Made by a program: the position numbers and the translations under genes | Assembly (NCBI RefSeq): GCF_020532625.1 | Contig: NZ_JAJAUY010000061.1 | Location: 1 to 34,137, forward strand | Source of the DNA: Streptomyces antimicrobicus | GTDB taxonomy: Bacteria > Actinomycetota > Actinomycetes > Streptomycetales > Streptomycetaceae | Length of the DNA stretch: 34,137 nucleotides | Reading direction: 5' to 3' | Shown: positions 1 through 7,159 of the stretch, piece after piece | Numbering within the stretch: the first letter of the stretch is position 1 | Layout of the letters: every line of letters starts with the position of its first letter | Notes under the pieces: generated by a model | What the model was told of the DNA's origin: nothing | The model's database searches: none | What the model saw: the letters and a program-made list of their open reading frames with translations, nothing else

Positions 1-28
1 GTATTCCCCCGGGGCCGGGCGGCCCGCC

Positions 29-60
29 GGCCGACCGGCCGACCGGCCGACCGGCCGACC
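29..60. repeat. 8-bp tandem repeat GGCCGACC, four copies
   Basis: Four perfect head-to-tail copies of GGCCGACC, then a degenerate fifth (GGCCGCCC). Inverted counterparts (GGTCGGCC) lie at about 104-120, so the stretch could fold into a hairpin just downstream of the DUF397 gene and serve as its terminator. No gene is visible in bases 1-125. Confidence 0.75.
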
Positions 61-125
61 GGCCGCCCGAGCGAGCGAGGGGCCGACCGAACCTCGATCG
101 ACCGGTCGGCCGGCCGGCCGGCGGG

Positions 126-371
126 TCAGGCGATCAGGTGGTCGAATTCCCCGTCCTTCACCCCGAGGAGAAGTGCCTCGATCTCGGCCGGCGTGTACAC
201 GAGCGCCGGTCCGTCCGGGTGGCGTGAGTTGCGCACCGCCACATCTCCGCCCGGCAGCTTGGCGAACTCCACGCAGGAACCCTGCGAGTTGCTGTGCCTG
301 CTCTTCTGCCAGGTCAACCCATACAAGGAAGCGAGTTCTGCAGCTGCCATCCCGTTGTACGCGTGGTCCAC
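126..371 (-). CDS. DUF397 domain protein
   Basis: Small 81-residue protein with the DUF397 signature: a W-x-K-S-x-x-S-N-x-x-G-x-C-V-E pattern near residues 21-35, then a V-A-V-R-x-S-x-x-P-D-G-P stretch. In actinomycetes these proteins are usually encoded beside XRE-type regulators of the BldB/WhiJ kind and are thought to act as small regulatory partners; the biochemical role is unsettled. No XRE gene lies in the visible flank, so it is an orphan here unless one lies beyond the left edge. The start is a GTG preceded by a G-rich stretch about six bases upstream. It runs towards the left edge and is alone on its strand locally. Family call is firm; function is not. Confidence 0.85.
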   Translation of the reverse strand: MDHAYNGMAAAELASLYGLTWQKSRHSNSQGSCVEFAKLPGGDVAVRNSRHPDGPALVYTPAEIEALLLGVKDGEFDHLIA

Positions 372-476
372 AGGAAGCCCCCGATAGTGCAGATGTCAAC
401 TGCACCGGATCATAGCTGTGTTCATGCGCAACTGCATGGGCAGATGCACGTGCACGCGGGGTGGTTCCTTGATCAC
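372..476 (-). promoter_or_regulatory. Upstream region of the DUF397 gene with dyads
   Basis: This stretch is lower in GC than its surroundings. On the minus strand it contains TATGAT (409-414), a plausible -10, and TTGACA (394-399), a plausible -35, but they are not in a single well-spaced pair. A perfect 10-bp palindrome TGCACGTGCA lies at 445-454 within a run of TGCA/GCAC motifs and could be an operator. Promoter placement is a guess from composition and short motifs. Confidence 0.3.
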
Positions 477-684
477 TCAGCGGCGGCATCGCGGGGCCGG
501 ACCGCCGCCGCCAGCGCGGCCGCCTCCGGCACCGCCGGCCGCGCCCGGCCCGAGGAAGGCCAGCGGCGGACCGACGACCAGGGCCAGTGCGGCGGCGGCC
601 CTGAGGGCCACGAGCGGCTCCAGACGGCCCCGCTCGACGGTCAGGGCGGTGCGCGGTCTGCCTCAGCGCCGCCGACCAGGTCAT
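477..684 (-). pseudogene. Degraded 5' fragment of a FUSC-family membrane protein gene
   Basis: Reading leftward from an ATG at 684, the first codons give MTWSAALRQTA. A frame change near 640-650 continues as RTALTVERGRLEPLVALRAA and a hydrophobic stretch, ending at a stop at 477-479. This resembles the N-terminus of FUSC-family (fusaric acid resistance-like) membrane proteins of Streptomyces, which start with a similar amphipathic segment, an ER-x-R-LEPL-x-ALR block and a first membrane helix. The intact family is several hundred residues long; here only about 60-70 residues over two frames remain. I read it as a decayed remnant. The match is from memory of the family, so confidence is moderate at best. 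Confidence 0.4.
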
Positions 685-769
685 ACGGCGCAGCGTAGCG
701 GCACCGCCCGGTTTCGGGTGGTCTTCAGCATTCCTTCAGATTTGTGCGATGTGCCGGGTGGGTAGTTCC

Positions 770-985
770 ATGGCCCGCATGATCCGGAACGCGCTCGAAC
801 CCTGGCACCTGGTGATCATCCTCGTCGTCTGCCTGCTGGTCTTCGGCTCGAAGAGGCTGCCGGACATGGCCCGCTCGGCGGGCAGGTCCCTGCGCATCCT
901 CAAGGCGGAGACCCGGGCCCTGCGCGGCGACGACCCGGCGGGGGCGGGTCCGGGGACGGATCCGGGGGCTGGGGCCGGGGCTTAG
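770..985 (+). CDS. TatA/E-family twin-arginine translocase subunit
   Basis: 71-residue protein with the TatA layout: a short N-terminal segment, one membrane helix (about residues 13-26) ending in the conserved Phe-Gly (25-26), then the S-K-R-L-P-D hinge and an amphipathic helix to about residue 52, followed by a Gly/Pro/Ala-rich acidic tail. Tat translocases export folded proteins across the cytoplasmic membrane, and TatA forms the pore-like oligomer. No tatB or tatC is nearby, so this is probably an additional TatA paralogue rather than the main tatAC locus. The ATG at 770 is preferred over one 21 bases upstream because GGGTGGG lies eight bases before it; a third in-frame ATG at 779 also fits the family N-terminus. 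Confidence 0.85.
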   Translation: MARMIRNALEPWHLVIILVVCLLVFGSKRLPDMARSAGRSLRILKAETRALRGDDPAGAGPGTDPGAGAGA

Positions 986-1012
986 GCGGGGGTGGTCGGG
1001 GGCTCAGGTCCG

Positions 1013-1092
1013 CGTGGGCTCGGACGCGGGTGGGCTCGGGTGCGGGTGGGCTCGGGTGCGGGCGAGCGCGGACGCGGGTGGGCTCGGGTGCG
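1013..1092. repeat. 16-bp tandem repeat, five copies
   Basis: Five consecutive 16-bp units of the form GGTGGGCTCGGGTGCG (1013-1028, 1029-1044, 1045-1060, 1061-1076, 1077-1092); the second and third are identical, the others differ at a few bases. The array fills the gap between the convergent tatA-like and DUF2786 genes. Confidence 0.85.
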
Positions 1093-1120
1093 GGTCTGTG
1101 CCGGGGGGAGGGGCCAGGAA

Positions 1121-2332
1121 CTACCGCGGCCGGCCCGGCAGCCCGGGCCGTGTGCCGCCGCCCATCCGGGCGGCGTCGGCCGCCGCCGTGCCGTCCGTCC
1201 AGCCCGCGTGGTCCGTGGCGCCGCGCAGCCGCGTGGTCGTCGTGCGGGGGAACATCTCCTGCGCCCGCGAGCCGACCGCCACGTCCCGGGCGACCAACGC
1301 CGGCAGCAGCGAACCCGCCGTCGCCTGCTCGGCCGTCTCGGCGAGGCGGTGCCCTATGCGGCTGGCGTAGGCCAGGAAGAACGACTGCCGGAAGGTCTTG
1401 GTCCGCTTGCGCCCGCCGGAGCGCTGCGCGGCCTCCGCGCGGGTCATCGCGGCGGTGCCCTGCACCAGCAGGGAGGTGTAGAGCAGTTCGACCGCTTCGA
1501 GGTCGCTCTCGAAGCCGACCACCGTCGAGAACTCGAAGGCCGCGTTCCACACCGCCCGGCAGTGGTTGGCCGTGGCCACCGCGTCCAGCAGCACCGCCTT
1601 GGCCTCCTCGTACGGCGGCTCGACCCCGATCCGGCACGCGCCCGGCGCCCGCGCGGGCCCCTCGCCGCGCGCGACGAGCAGCGCCTCGTCCACGGTGTGC
1701 CGGGCCATCAGCTCCTGCGCCTTCGCGCTGAGCGCCTCCGCCTCCTCCGGGTAGGGGGTCGCCTCCGCCTTGGCCAGCAGCGCCCGGATCCGCCCGAGCA
1801 TCCGCGGCTCGATGTGCGCGGCCTGCGGCAGGCCGGCCACGTCGCCCGGGACGGGCCCCACCGGCTCGATCGAGGGCAGCCGCACCAGCAGCCGCAGCAC
1901 CTCCAGGAACGCCGTGGCCAGCGTGAACCGGTCGGCCTTCGCACGCAGCGCGGCCCGCTCGGCGTACGCCTCGTCCCCGGCGCGTCCAGGGGCGGAGGCG
2001 GCCGAGTCCCACCACACCTCGTACACCGGCCACCGCTCCGGCAGCCGCGCGTACCGGCGGCCCTCGGCCGCGAACAGGTCCTCCGTCAGCCGTACGTGCC
2101 GCTCGCCGAGGTCGCGGCGGACCAGGCGCAGCACGTCGGCCGGCTGCCAGCCGCGCTCCCAGGCCTGCCGCACGTACGTCTCCCCGCGCGCCAGCAGCGC
2201 CCGGCCGACGCCCGGCCACGCGGACGGGTCGGCGGCGAGCAGCGAGGCGCCGGTGTCGAGCGCGGTGTCGAGGCCGGCGTCGTCCGGGGCGTAAAGGGCG
2301 GCGGCGCAGGCCCGCTCGACGATGTCGTTCAC
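1121..2332 (-). CDS. DUF2786 domain protein
   Basis: About 403 residues. The diagnostic block is near residues 175-215: R-I-R-A-L-L-A-K-A-E, a short gap, then E-A-E-A-L-S-A-K-A-Q-E-L-M-A-R-H, which is the DUF2786 signature. The N-terminal part is helical and Trp/Leu rich with no membrane segment; the C-terminal part has a basic GGRKRTKTFRQSF stretch. Function of the family is unknown. The GTG at 2332 is the most upstream good start and lies only five bases past the stop of the HxlR gene, so the two are probably co-transcribed. The region before the stop is Gly/Ala/Thr rich and may be poorly conserved. No transfer signals are obvious. Confidence 0.75.
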   Translation of the reverse strand: MNDIVERACAAALYAPDDAGLDTALDTGASLLAADPSAWPGVGRALLARGETYVRQAWERGWQPADVLRLVRRDLGERHVRLTEDLFAAEGRRYARLPERWPVYEVWWDSAASAPGRAGDEAYAERAALRAKADRFTLATAFLEVLRLLVRLPSIEPVGPVPGDVAGLPQAAHIEPRMLGRIRALLAKAEATPYPEEAEALSAKAQELMARHTVDEALLVARGEGPARAPGACRIGVEPPYEEAKAVLLDAVATANHCRAVWNAAFEFSTVVGFESDLEAVELLYTSLLVQGTAAMTRAEAAQRSGGRKRTKTFRQSFFLAYASRIGHRLAETAEQATAGSLLPALVARDVAVGSRAQEMFPRTTTTRLRGATDHAGWTDGTAAADAARMGGGTRPGLPGRPR

Positions 2333-2337
2333 ACCCT

Positions 2338-2733
2338 TCAGCTTGGCATGTCCGCCTTCGCGTCCCACTCCCGGCGGGCGGCCTCGATGCGGGGGCGGTT
2401 GGCCAGCGACCAGTCGGCGAGGTTCTTGACCAGGTGCGTGAGGCTGTGGCCGAGCTCGGTCAGCTCGTACTCGACCTGCGGCGGCACGGTGGGGTGGACG
2501 GTCCGGGTGACCAGTCCGTCGCGCTCCAGGCGGCGCACGGTCAGGGTGAGCATGCGCTGCGAGATGCCGTCCACGGCGCGCTGGAGCTCCTTGAACCGGT
2601 GGACGCCCGCGGCGAGTTCGACCACGACCAGGACCGACCACTTGTCCCCGAGGCGGTCGAGGACGTCACGGACCCCGCAGTCGTCGGCGCAACTGATGAC
2701 GGGCTCGGTTACACCGATGTGCCCAAGTGACAT
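2338..2733 (-). CDS. HxlR-family winged-helix transcriptional regulator
   Basis: 131 residues with the HxlR order: a Cys-containing N-terminus (Cys15 and Cys19), the V-L-D-R-L-G-D-K-W-S-V-L-V helix, R-F-K-E-L-Q-R, G-I-S-Q-R-M-L-T-L-T-V-R-R-L-E-R-D-G-L-V recognition region and the wing V-P-P-Q-V-E-Y-E-L-T-E-L-G. HxlR proteins often sense electrophiles or redox change through an N-terminal cysteine (YodB, HypR, QorR) and repress a neighbouring reductase gene. Here a reductase-like gene is divergent across a 78-bp gap, matching that arrangement. A clear ribosome site AAGGAGG lies seven bases before the ATG. Redox sensing is inferred from family and context. Confidence 0.9.
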   Translation of the reverse strand: MSLGHIGVTEPVISCADDCGVRDVLDRLGDKWSVLVVVELAAGVHRFKELQRAVDGISQRMLTLTVRRLERDGLVTRTVHPTVPPQVEYELTELGHSLTHLVKNLADWSLANRPRIEAARREWDAKADMPS

Positions 2734-2811
2734 GAAAGTGCCTCCTTATGTGCCGGGTCGGCGGGGTCCACGATGTCTGTACGAACCACGGAACGGACGG
2801 GAGAGTTCCCC
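2734..2811. promoter_or_regulatory. Divergent promoter region between the HxlR gene and its reductase-like neighbour
   Basis: Short shared intergenic region carrying both ribosome binding sites: CCTCCTT (reverse strand AAGGAGG) near 2741-2747 for the regulator, and GGGAGAG at 2799-2805 for the reductase. An HxlR dimer binding site is expected here by analogy, but I do not see an unmistakable dyad. Confidence 0.5.
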
Positions 2812-3639
2812 ATGCTGTTGATCACAGGTGCCTCGGGCGGGCTCGGCTCGCTGATCGCCGAGAAGCTGGCGGGCCGCGCGGACGTACGGCTGGGAACGCG
2901 TCGGCCGAGCGGTCCGGATCAGCTGCGGGTGGACTTCGACGACCCCTCCGGCCTGGACTTCTCCGGGGTCCGGACGCTGCTGATGATCTCGGCCGGGTAC
3001 GGCGAGGACGACGTCGTGATCGCCCGGCACGAGGCCGCGATCACGGCGGCGGAACGGGCCGGGGTGCGTCACCTCGTGTACACGAGCCTCACCCGTGAGG
3101 GTGACCACCTGCCGTACGCGCTGGCGCACCGCTGGACCGAGCGGCGGCTGGCCGCCTCGCCGGTCGCGACAACGGTGCTCCGCAACGGCCTGTACGCGGA
3201 ACTGCTCGCCGCCCTCGCCGCGCCCGCCCCGGACGGGCGGATCACCGCGCCGCTGGGCGCGGGCCGGATCGCGGCCGTGGCCCGGGAGGACCTGGCGGAG
3301 GTCGCGGTCCGGGTCGCCACGGACCCGGCGCCGCACGCCGGCCGCACGTACGAACTGGTCGGCGACCGGGCGATCGGCGGCGCCGACCTCGCCGCGGCGG
3401 TGGGCGCCACCTACGCGCCGGGCACCCTGGCCGACGCCCGGCGCGCCCTGTCGGGCCCGGGCGCGGTGCCGTTCCAGGTGCCGATGCTGGTCGGCACGTA
3501 CTCGGCGATCGCGGCGGACTTCCTGGCGACGGAGGACGAGGGCCCCCTGCGCACCCTCCTCGGCCGCACCCCGCGCCCCGCCCTGACGGCCTACGCGCAA
3601 GCGGTGACGGCGAACACGGGCTGGTCGGCGGCAGCCTGA
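2812..3639 (+). CDS. NAD(P)-binding quinone-reductase-like protein (NmrA/QOR2 type)
   Basis: 275 residues of the atypical short-chain dehydrogenase group. The dinucleotide motif T-G-A-S-G-G-L-G is at residues 5-12, followed by a G-T-R-R-P segment typical of NADP binding, a V-R-T-L-L-M-I-S strand, H-L-V-Y-T-S-L and a T-V-L-R-N-G-L-Y-A-E motif that closes the active site in QOR2-like proteins. The family reduces quinones or acts as an NADP sensor. It is divergent from an HxlR regulator, as E. coli ytfG (qorB) is from ytfH, so induction by quinones or electrophiles is likely. The ATG at 2812 has GGGAGAG six bases upstream; an ATG 39 bases earlier has no ribosome site. Substrate is not known. Confidence 0.85.
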   Translation: MLLITGASGGLGSLIAEKLAGRADVRLGTRRPSGPDQLRVDFDDPSGLDFSGVRTLLMISAGYGEDDVVIARHEAAITAAERAGVRHLVYTSLTREGDHLPYALAHRWTERRLAASPVATTVLRNGLYAELLAALAAPAPDGRITAPLGAGRIAAVAREDLAEVAVRVATDPAPHAGRTYELVGDRAIGGADLAAAVGATYAPGTLADARRALSGPGAVPFQVPMLVGTYSAIAADFLATEDEGPLRTLLGRTPRPALTAYAQAVTANTGWSAAA

Positions 3640-3818
<179 letters not shown>

Positions 3819-4860
3819 ACACCCGCGGAAGGCCGCGCCCCGGCATCGGTGCCGACCTGCCCCGGGCTCGGCGGCGGGCCGTGCACAAGACAGCCGCGGC
3901 GTGGGGCCCCCGGCACGGGCACCGGCCTACCCCGGGCTCGGGACACACCCGCGGAAAGCCCCGCCCCGGCATCGGGCCCCGGCCCGGCACGGGCTCCCTT
4001 CCCCCCGCGCTCGGCGGCCGGGCCGCGCACAAGCCCGCCCCGGCGTGGGGCCCCGTCACCGGTGCCGACCTACCCCGGGCTCGGCGGCGGGCCGTGCACA
4101 AGCCAGCCGCGGCGTGGGGCGGCACGGCACCCGGCACGGGCCTGCCCGGGCTCGGCGGCCGGGCCGCGCACAAGCCCGCCCCGGCACGGGGCCACGGGTA
4201 CGGGCACGGGCCTGCCCCGGGCTCAGGACACGCACGCGGAAAGCCCCGTCCCGGCATCGGGCCACGCCACGGGCGCGGCCCTACCGCGCGCTCGGGACAC
4301 GCACGCGAGCAGCCCCGCCCCAGCATCGGTCCACGGCACGGACACGAGCCGGCCCGCGCTCGGCGGCGAGCCGCGCACCACCCCGTCGCGGCATCGGGCC
4401 ACGGCACGGGCGCGGGCCTACCCGCGCTCGGGGCACGCCCACGGAAAGCCCCGCGCTCGGCGGCCGGGCCGCCCGCAAGCCCGCCGCGGCTTCCGGGCCC
4501 CGGAACCGACGCGGGTGCGGACCTACCCCAGGCGCCGGCACGCCCGCGAAAAGCCCCGCCCCCGCATGGGGGCCGGCACGGACACGGGCCTGCCCCACGC
4601 TCGCCGCCCGGCCCACGCACAAGACCGTCGCGGCTTCGGCCCCCGGCACCGGCACCGGCACCGGCACCGACCTACCCCAGGCGCGGGCACGCCGGCGAAA
4701 GGCCCCGCCCCCGCATCGGGCCCTGGCATGGACACGGGCCTGCCCCGGGCTCGGCGGCGGCCGCGCGCACAAGCCCGCCGCGGCTCCCGGGCACAAGCCC
4801 GCCGCGGCTCCCGGGCACGGGCCCGCCGCGGCTTCCGGGCAGGGCCCGAGGCCCGGTCAG
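3819..4860. repeat. About 1-kb array of diverged repeats of about 70 bp
   Basis: Fourteen to fifteen diverged units of about 70 bp. The anchor CCCCGGGCTCGG (or CCCGCGCTCGG) recurs near 3860, 3930, 4004, 4073, 4144, 4215, 4284, 4352, 4421, 4451, 4526, 4593, 4675 and 4743. Two sub-types occur: after the anchor, one reads GACACGCACGCGGAAAGCC and the other CGGCCGGGCCGCGCACAAGC. The 4421-4451 step is a 30-bp partial unit. The array ends with three shorter repeats of about 23 bp (GCCCGCCGCGGCTCCCGGGC) at 4776-4850. Spacing is mostly 68-71 bp and not a multiple of three, so the long open frames crossing it on both strands keep no constant repeated peptide and are very probably not genes. No other gene is visible here. 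Confidence 0.8.
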
Positions 4861-4905
4861 CGCGCCGGGGGCCCGGTGTCAGTGGGGGGTGGGACACTCG
4901 CACTC

Positions 4906-6642
4906 GTGAGCGAGTCCGGGGTGCGGTGGCTGTTGGCCGAGGACGAGGACGGGCGGTGGCAGGCCGGGCCGGTCGGCGGGCCCGCCGCCGTCCGCGGCGC
5001 GGCCGACCCCGCCACGGCCGTCACCGCCGCGCCCGCCGGCACCCGCTGGGTCTGGCGGTCGACGGCCGCCGTCTACCCCCGCCTGCTCGCCGCAGGCGTC
5101 CGCGTCGAGCGGTGCTACGACATCGAGGACGCCGAGCTCCTGCTCCTCGGGCACGAGGGCCGCCTGGGCGAGCCCCGGTCCGCCGCCGCGGCCTGGGCGC
5201 GGCTGCGCGGGCAGCCCGTACCGCCGGATCCGCCCCAGCGGGCCGCGGAACCGGGCACGCAGTCCTCGCTGTTCGAGCCCCGCCCCGTCCCCCTCTCCCC
5301 CGACGCCCTCCTCGCCGTCTACACCGAGCAGCAGCGCCGCCACGAGGCCACCGCGCACCCGGACCGCATGCGCCTGCTGACCGCCGCCGAGTCCGCCGGC
5401 TTCCTGATCGCCGCCGAGATGCACCGGGCGGGCCTGCCCTGGCGCGCCGACGTGCACCGCGCGGTGCTCACCGAACTGCTCGGCGAGCGCTACGCCGGCC
5501 GCGGCGAGCCCCGCCGCCTCGCCGAGCTGGCCGACGAGGTCTCCGCGGCGTTCGGCCGCCGCGTCCGCCCCGACCTCCCGGCCGACGTGATCAAGGCCTT
5601 CGCCCAGGCCGGGATCAAGCTCCGGTCGACCCGGCGGTGGGAGCTCCAGGGGATCGACCACCCCGCCGTCGCACCGCTCGTCGCGTACAAGAAGCTCTAC
5701 CGGATCTGGACCGCCCACGGCTGGTCCTGGCTGCAGGACTGGGTGCACGACGGCCGGTTCCGGCCCGAGTACGTGCCGGGCGGCACCGTCACCGGCCGCT
5801 GGGTCACCAACGGCGGCGGCGCCCTGCAGATCCCCAAGGTGATCCGCCGGGCCGTGGTCGCGGACCCCGGCTGGCGCCTGGTCGTGGCCGACGCCGACCA
5901 GATGGAACCCCGCGTGCTGGCCGCCATCTCCCGGGACCCGGGCCTGATGGAGGTCTCCGGCCGCCCCGAGGACCTCTACACCTCCATCTCCCGCCAGGGC
6001 TTCTCCGGCGACCGCGACAAGGCCAAGATCGCCGTGCTCGGCGCCGTGTACGGCCAGACCTCCGGCGACGGCCTGAAGAACCTCGCCGCCCTGCGCCGCC
6101 GCTTCCCGCGGGCCGTCGCGTACGTCGACGACGCCGCCCGGGCCGGCGAGGAGGGCCGCCTGGTGCGCACCTGGCTCGGCCGCACCTGCCCACCGCCCGC
6201 CGGGGCCACCGGCGCCGACCGGGACGAGGCCGGGCTGCCGCAGGAGGACGTCGAGCCGGCGCCGGGGTCGGCAGGCTGGTCCGGTCCGGGATCCGGACCC
6301 GGGGCGGGGTCCGACGGCGACGAGTGGGTCCCCGGCTACGCCTCCACCAACACCCGCGCCCGCGGCCGGTTCACCCGGAACTTCGTCGTCCAGGGCAGCG
6401 CCGCCGACTGGGCCCTGCTGATGCTGGCCGCCCTGCGCCAGGCCACCGCCGGCATGCGCGCCGAGCTGGTGTTCTTCCAGCACGACGAGGTGATCGTGCA
6501 CTGCCCGGCCGAGGAGGCCGAAGCCGTCGCCGAGGCGATCGCCGCCGCGGCGGACCGGGCCGGCCGCATCGCCTTCGGCACGACCCCGGTCCGCTTCCCG
6601 TTCACGACGGCGGTCGTGCAGTGCTACGCCGACGCCAAGTGA
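4906..6642 (+). CDS. Family-A DNA polymerase lacking the 5' nuclease domain (annotated type: bifunctional 3'-5' exonuclease/DNA polymerase)
   Basis: About 578 residues with all three family-A polymerase motifs: motif A D-A-D-Q-M-E-P-R near 329-336, motif B R-D-K-A-K-I-A-V-L-G-A-V-Y-G-Q-T starting near 369, and motif C Q-H-D-E-V with HDEV at 526-529. The T-G-R-W-V-T-N-G-G-G-A-L-Q-I-P segment corresponds to the template-binding region. There is no 5' nuclease domain, so it is about 300 residues shorter than PolA. The N-terminal 180 residues take the place of a 3'-5' exonuclease, but I see no catalytic D-x-E pair, so proofreading may be absent. This is an accessory polymerase known in actinomycetes, with an unclear role, perhaps in repair. 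GTG 4906 is chosen; an in-frame GTG at 4882 is possible. Residues 430-470 hold a Gly/Pro/Ser-rich insertion. Confidence 0.85.
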   Translation: MSESGVRWLLAEDEDGRWQAGPVGGPAAVRGAADPATAVTAAPAGTRWVWRSTAAVYPRLLAAGVRVERCYDIEDAELLLLGHEGRLGEPRSAAAAWARLRGQPVPPDPPQRAAEPGTQSSLFEPRPVPLSPDALLAVYTEQQRRHEATAHPDRMRLLTAAESAGFLIAAEMHRAGLPWRADVHRAVLTELLGERYAGRGEPRRLAELADEVSAAFGRRVRPDLPADVIKAFAQAGIKLRSTRRWELQGIDHPAVAPLVAYKKLYRIWTAHGWSWLQDWVHDGRFRPEYVPGGTVTGRWVTNGGGALQIPKVIRRAVVADPGWRLVVADADQMEPRVLAAISRDPGLMEVSGRPEDLYTSISRQGFSGDRDKAKIAVLGAVYGQTSGDGLKNLAALRRRFPRAVAYVDDAARAGEEGRLVRTWLGRTCPPPAGATGADRDEAGLPQEDVEPAPGSAGWSGPGSGPGAGSDGDEWVPGYASTNTRARGRFTRNFVVQGSAADWALLMLAALRQATAGMRAELVFFQHDEVIVHCPAEEAEAVAEAIAAAADRAGRIAFGTTPVRFPFTTAVVQCYADAK

Positions 6643-6755
6643 ACAGCCGACGGCTCTTCACACCGGGCCGGCTCCGCGGACCCGGACGTCGCGGCCCCGC
6701 GGGCGCCGTACGCGGCGTCGCGGGTTGCGCACGGCGCCAGCGCCGCCCGCGGACG

Positions 6756-6847
6756 GCGCCAGACGCCGTCCGCCGTGCCAGGCGCCGTCCGCCGTGCCAG
6801 ACGCCACGGGCCGTGCCAGACGCCGTGGGGTGGTGCCAGGCACGCGG
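6756..6847. repeat. 19-bp tandem repeat, about 4.5 copies
   Basis: Units of 19 bp based on GTGCCAGGCGCCGTCCGCC at about 6756, 6775, 6794 and 6813 (20 bp), with a partial unit at 6833. They lie in the gap between the convergent polymerase and membrane-protein genes; no gene is supported in 6643-7159. Confidence 0.8.
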
Positions 6848-6879
6848 GCCCTGACCCATTCCTGCGGACAGCGGGCGGA

Positions 6880-7150
6880 CGGCTAGGCGACCACTCGGGC
6901 AGACGGGCACTCGGGCAGCGGACAGACGGGGCAGCGGACAGCCGGGCAGGCGGGCAGGCGGCCAGCGGCCAGGCAGGCAGGCTCAGCCGGGCAGGTGGAC
7001 GGCAGTCAGGGGGCAGACCGGCAGCGGCCGGACGAGCAGCGGCCAGACGAGCAGCGGTCGGACGAGCAGCGGTCGGACGAGCAGCGGCCAGACGGCAGCG
7101 GCCGGACGGGCAGCGGACAGGCAGGCAAGTCCGGCTCAGGCGGACAGGTG
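6880..7150. repeat. Degenerate CAG/CGG-rich repeat block with a 15-bp core array
   Basis: The core is five units of 15 bp, GCAGCGGYCRGACGA, at 7021-7095; the third and fourth are identical. On either side lie looser GGGCAG/CGGACAG repeats, and a longer duplicated segment (CAGGCAGGCA...CAGGTGGACGGC) is seen near 6970-7005 and again near 7120-7157. The plus-strand frame through the core gives a repeating Q-R-P-D-E, but there is no start, ribosome site or recognisable domain, so I do not call a gene. Confidence 0.8.
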
Positions 7151-7159
7151 GACGGCGGG

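Noticed and set aside
3819..4860. CRISPR array
   Set aside because: Units are directly adjacent and diverged throughout, with no constant repeat separating unique spacers, and no cas genes are present.
7021..7095. Coding repeat protein with Q-R-P-D-E units
   Set aside because: The frame has no credible start or ribosome site, and the repeats fade into noncoding sequence on both sides.
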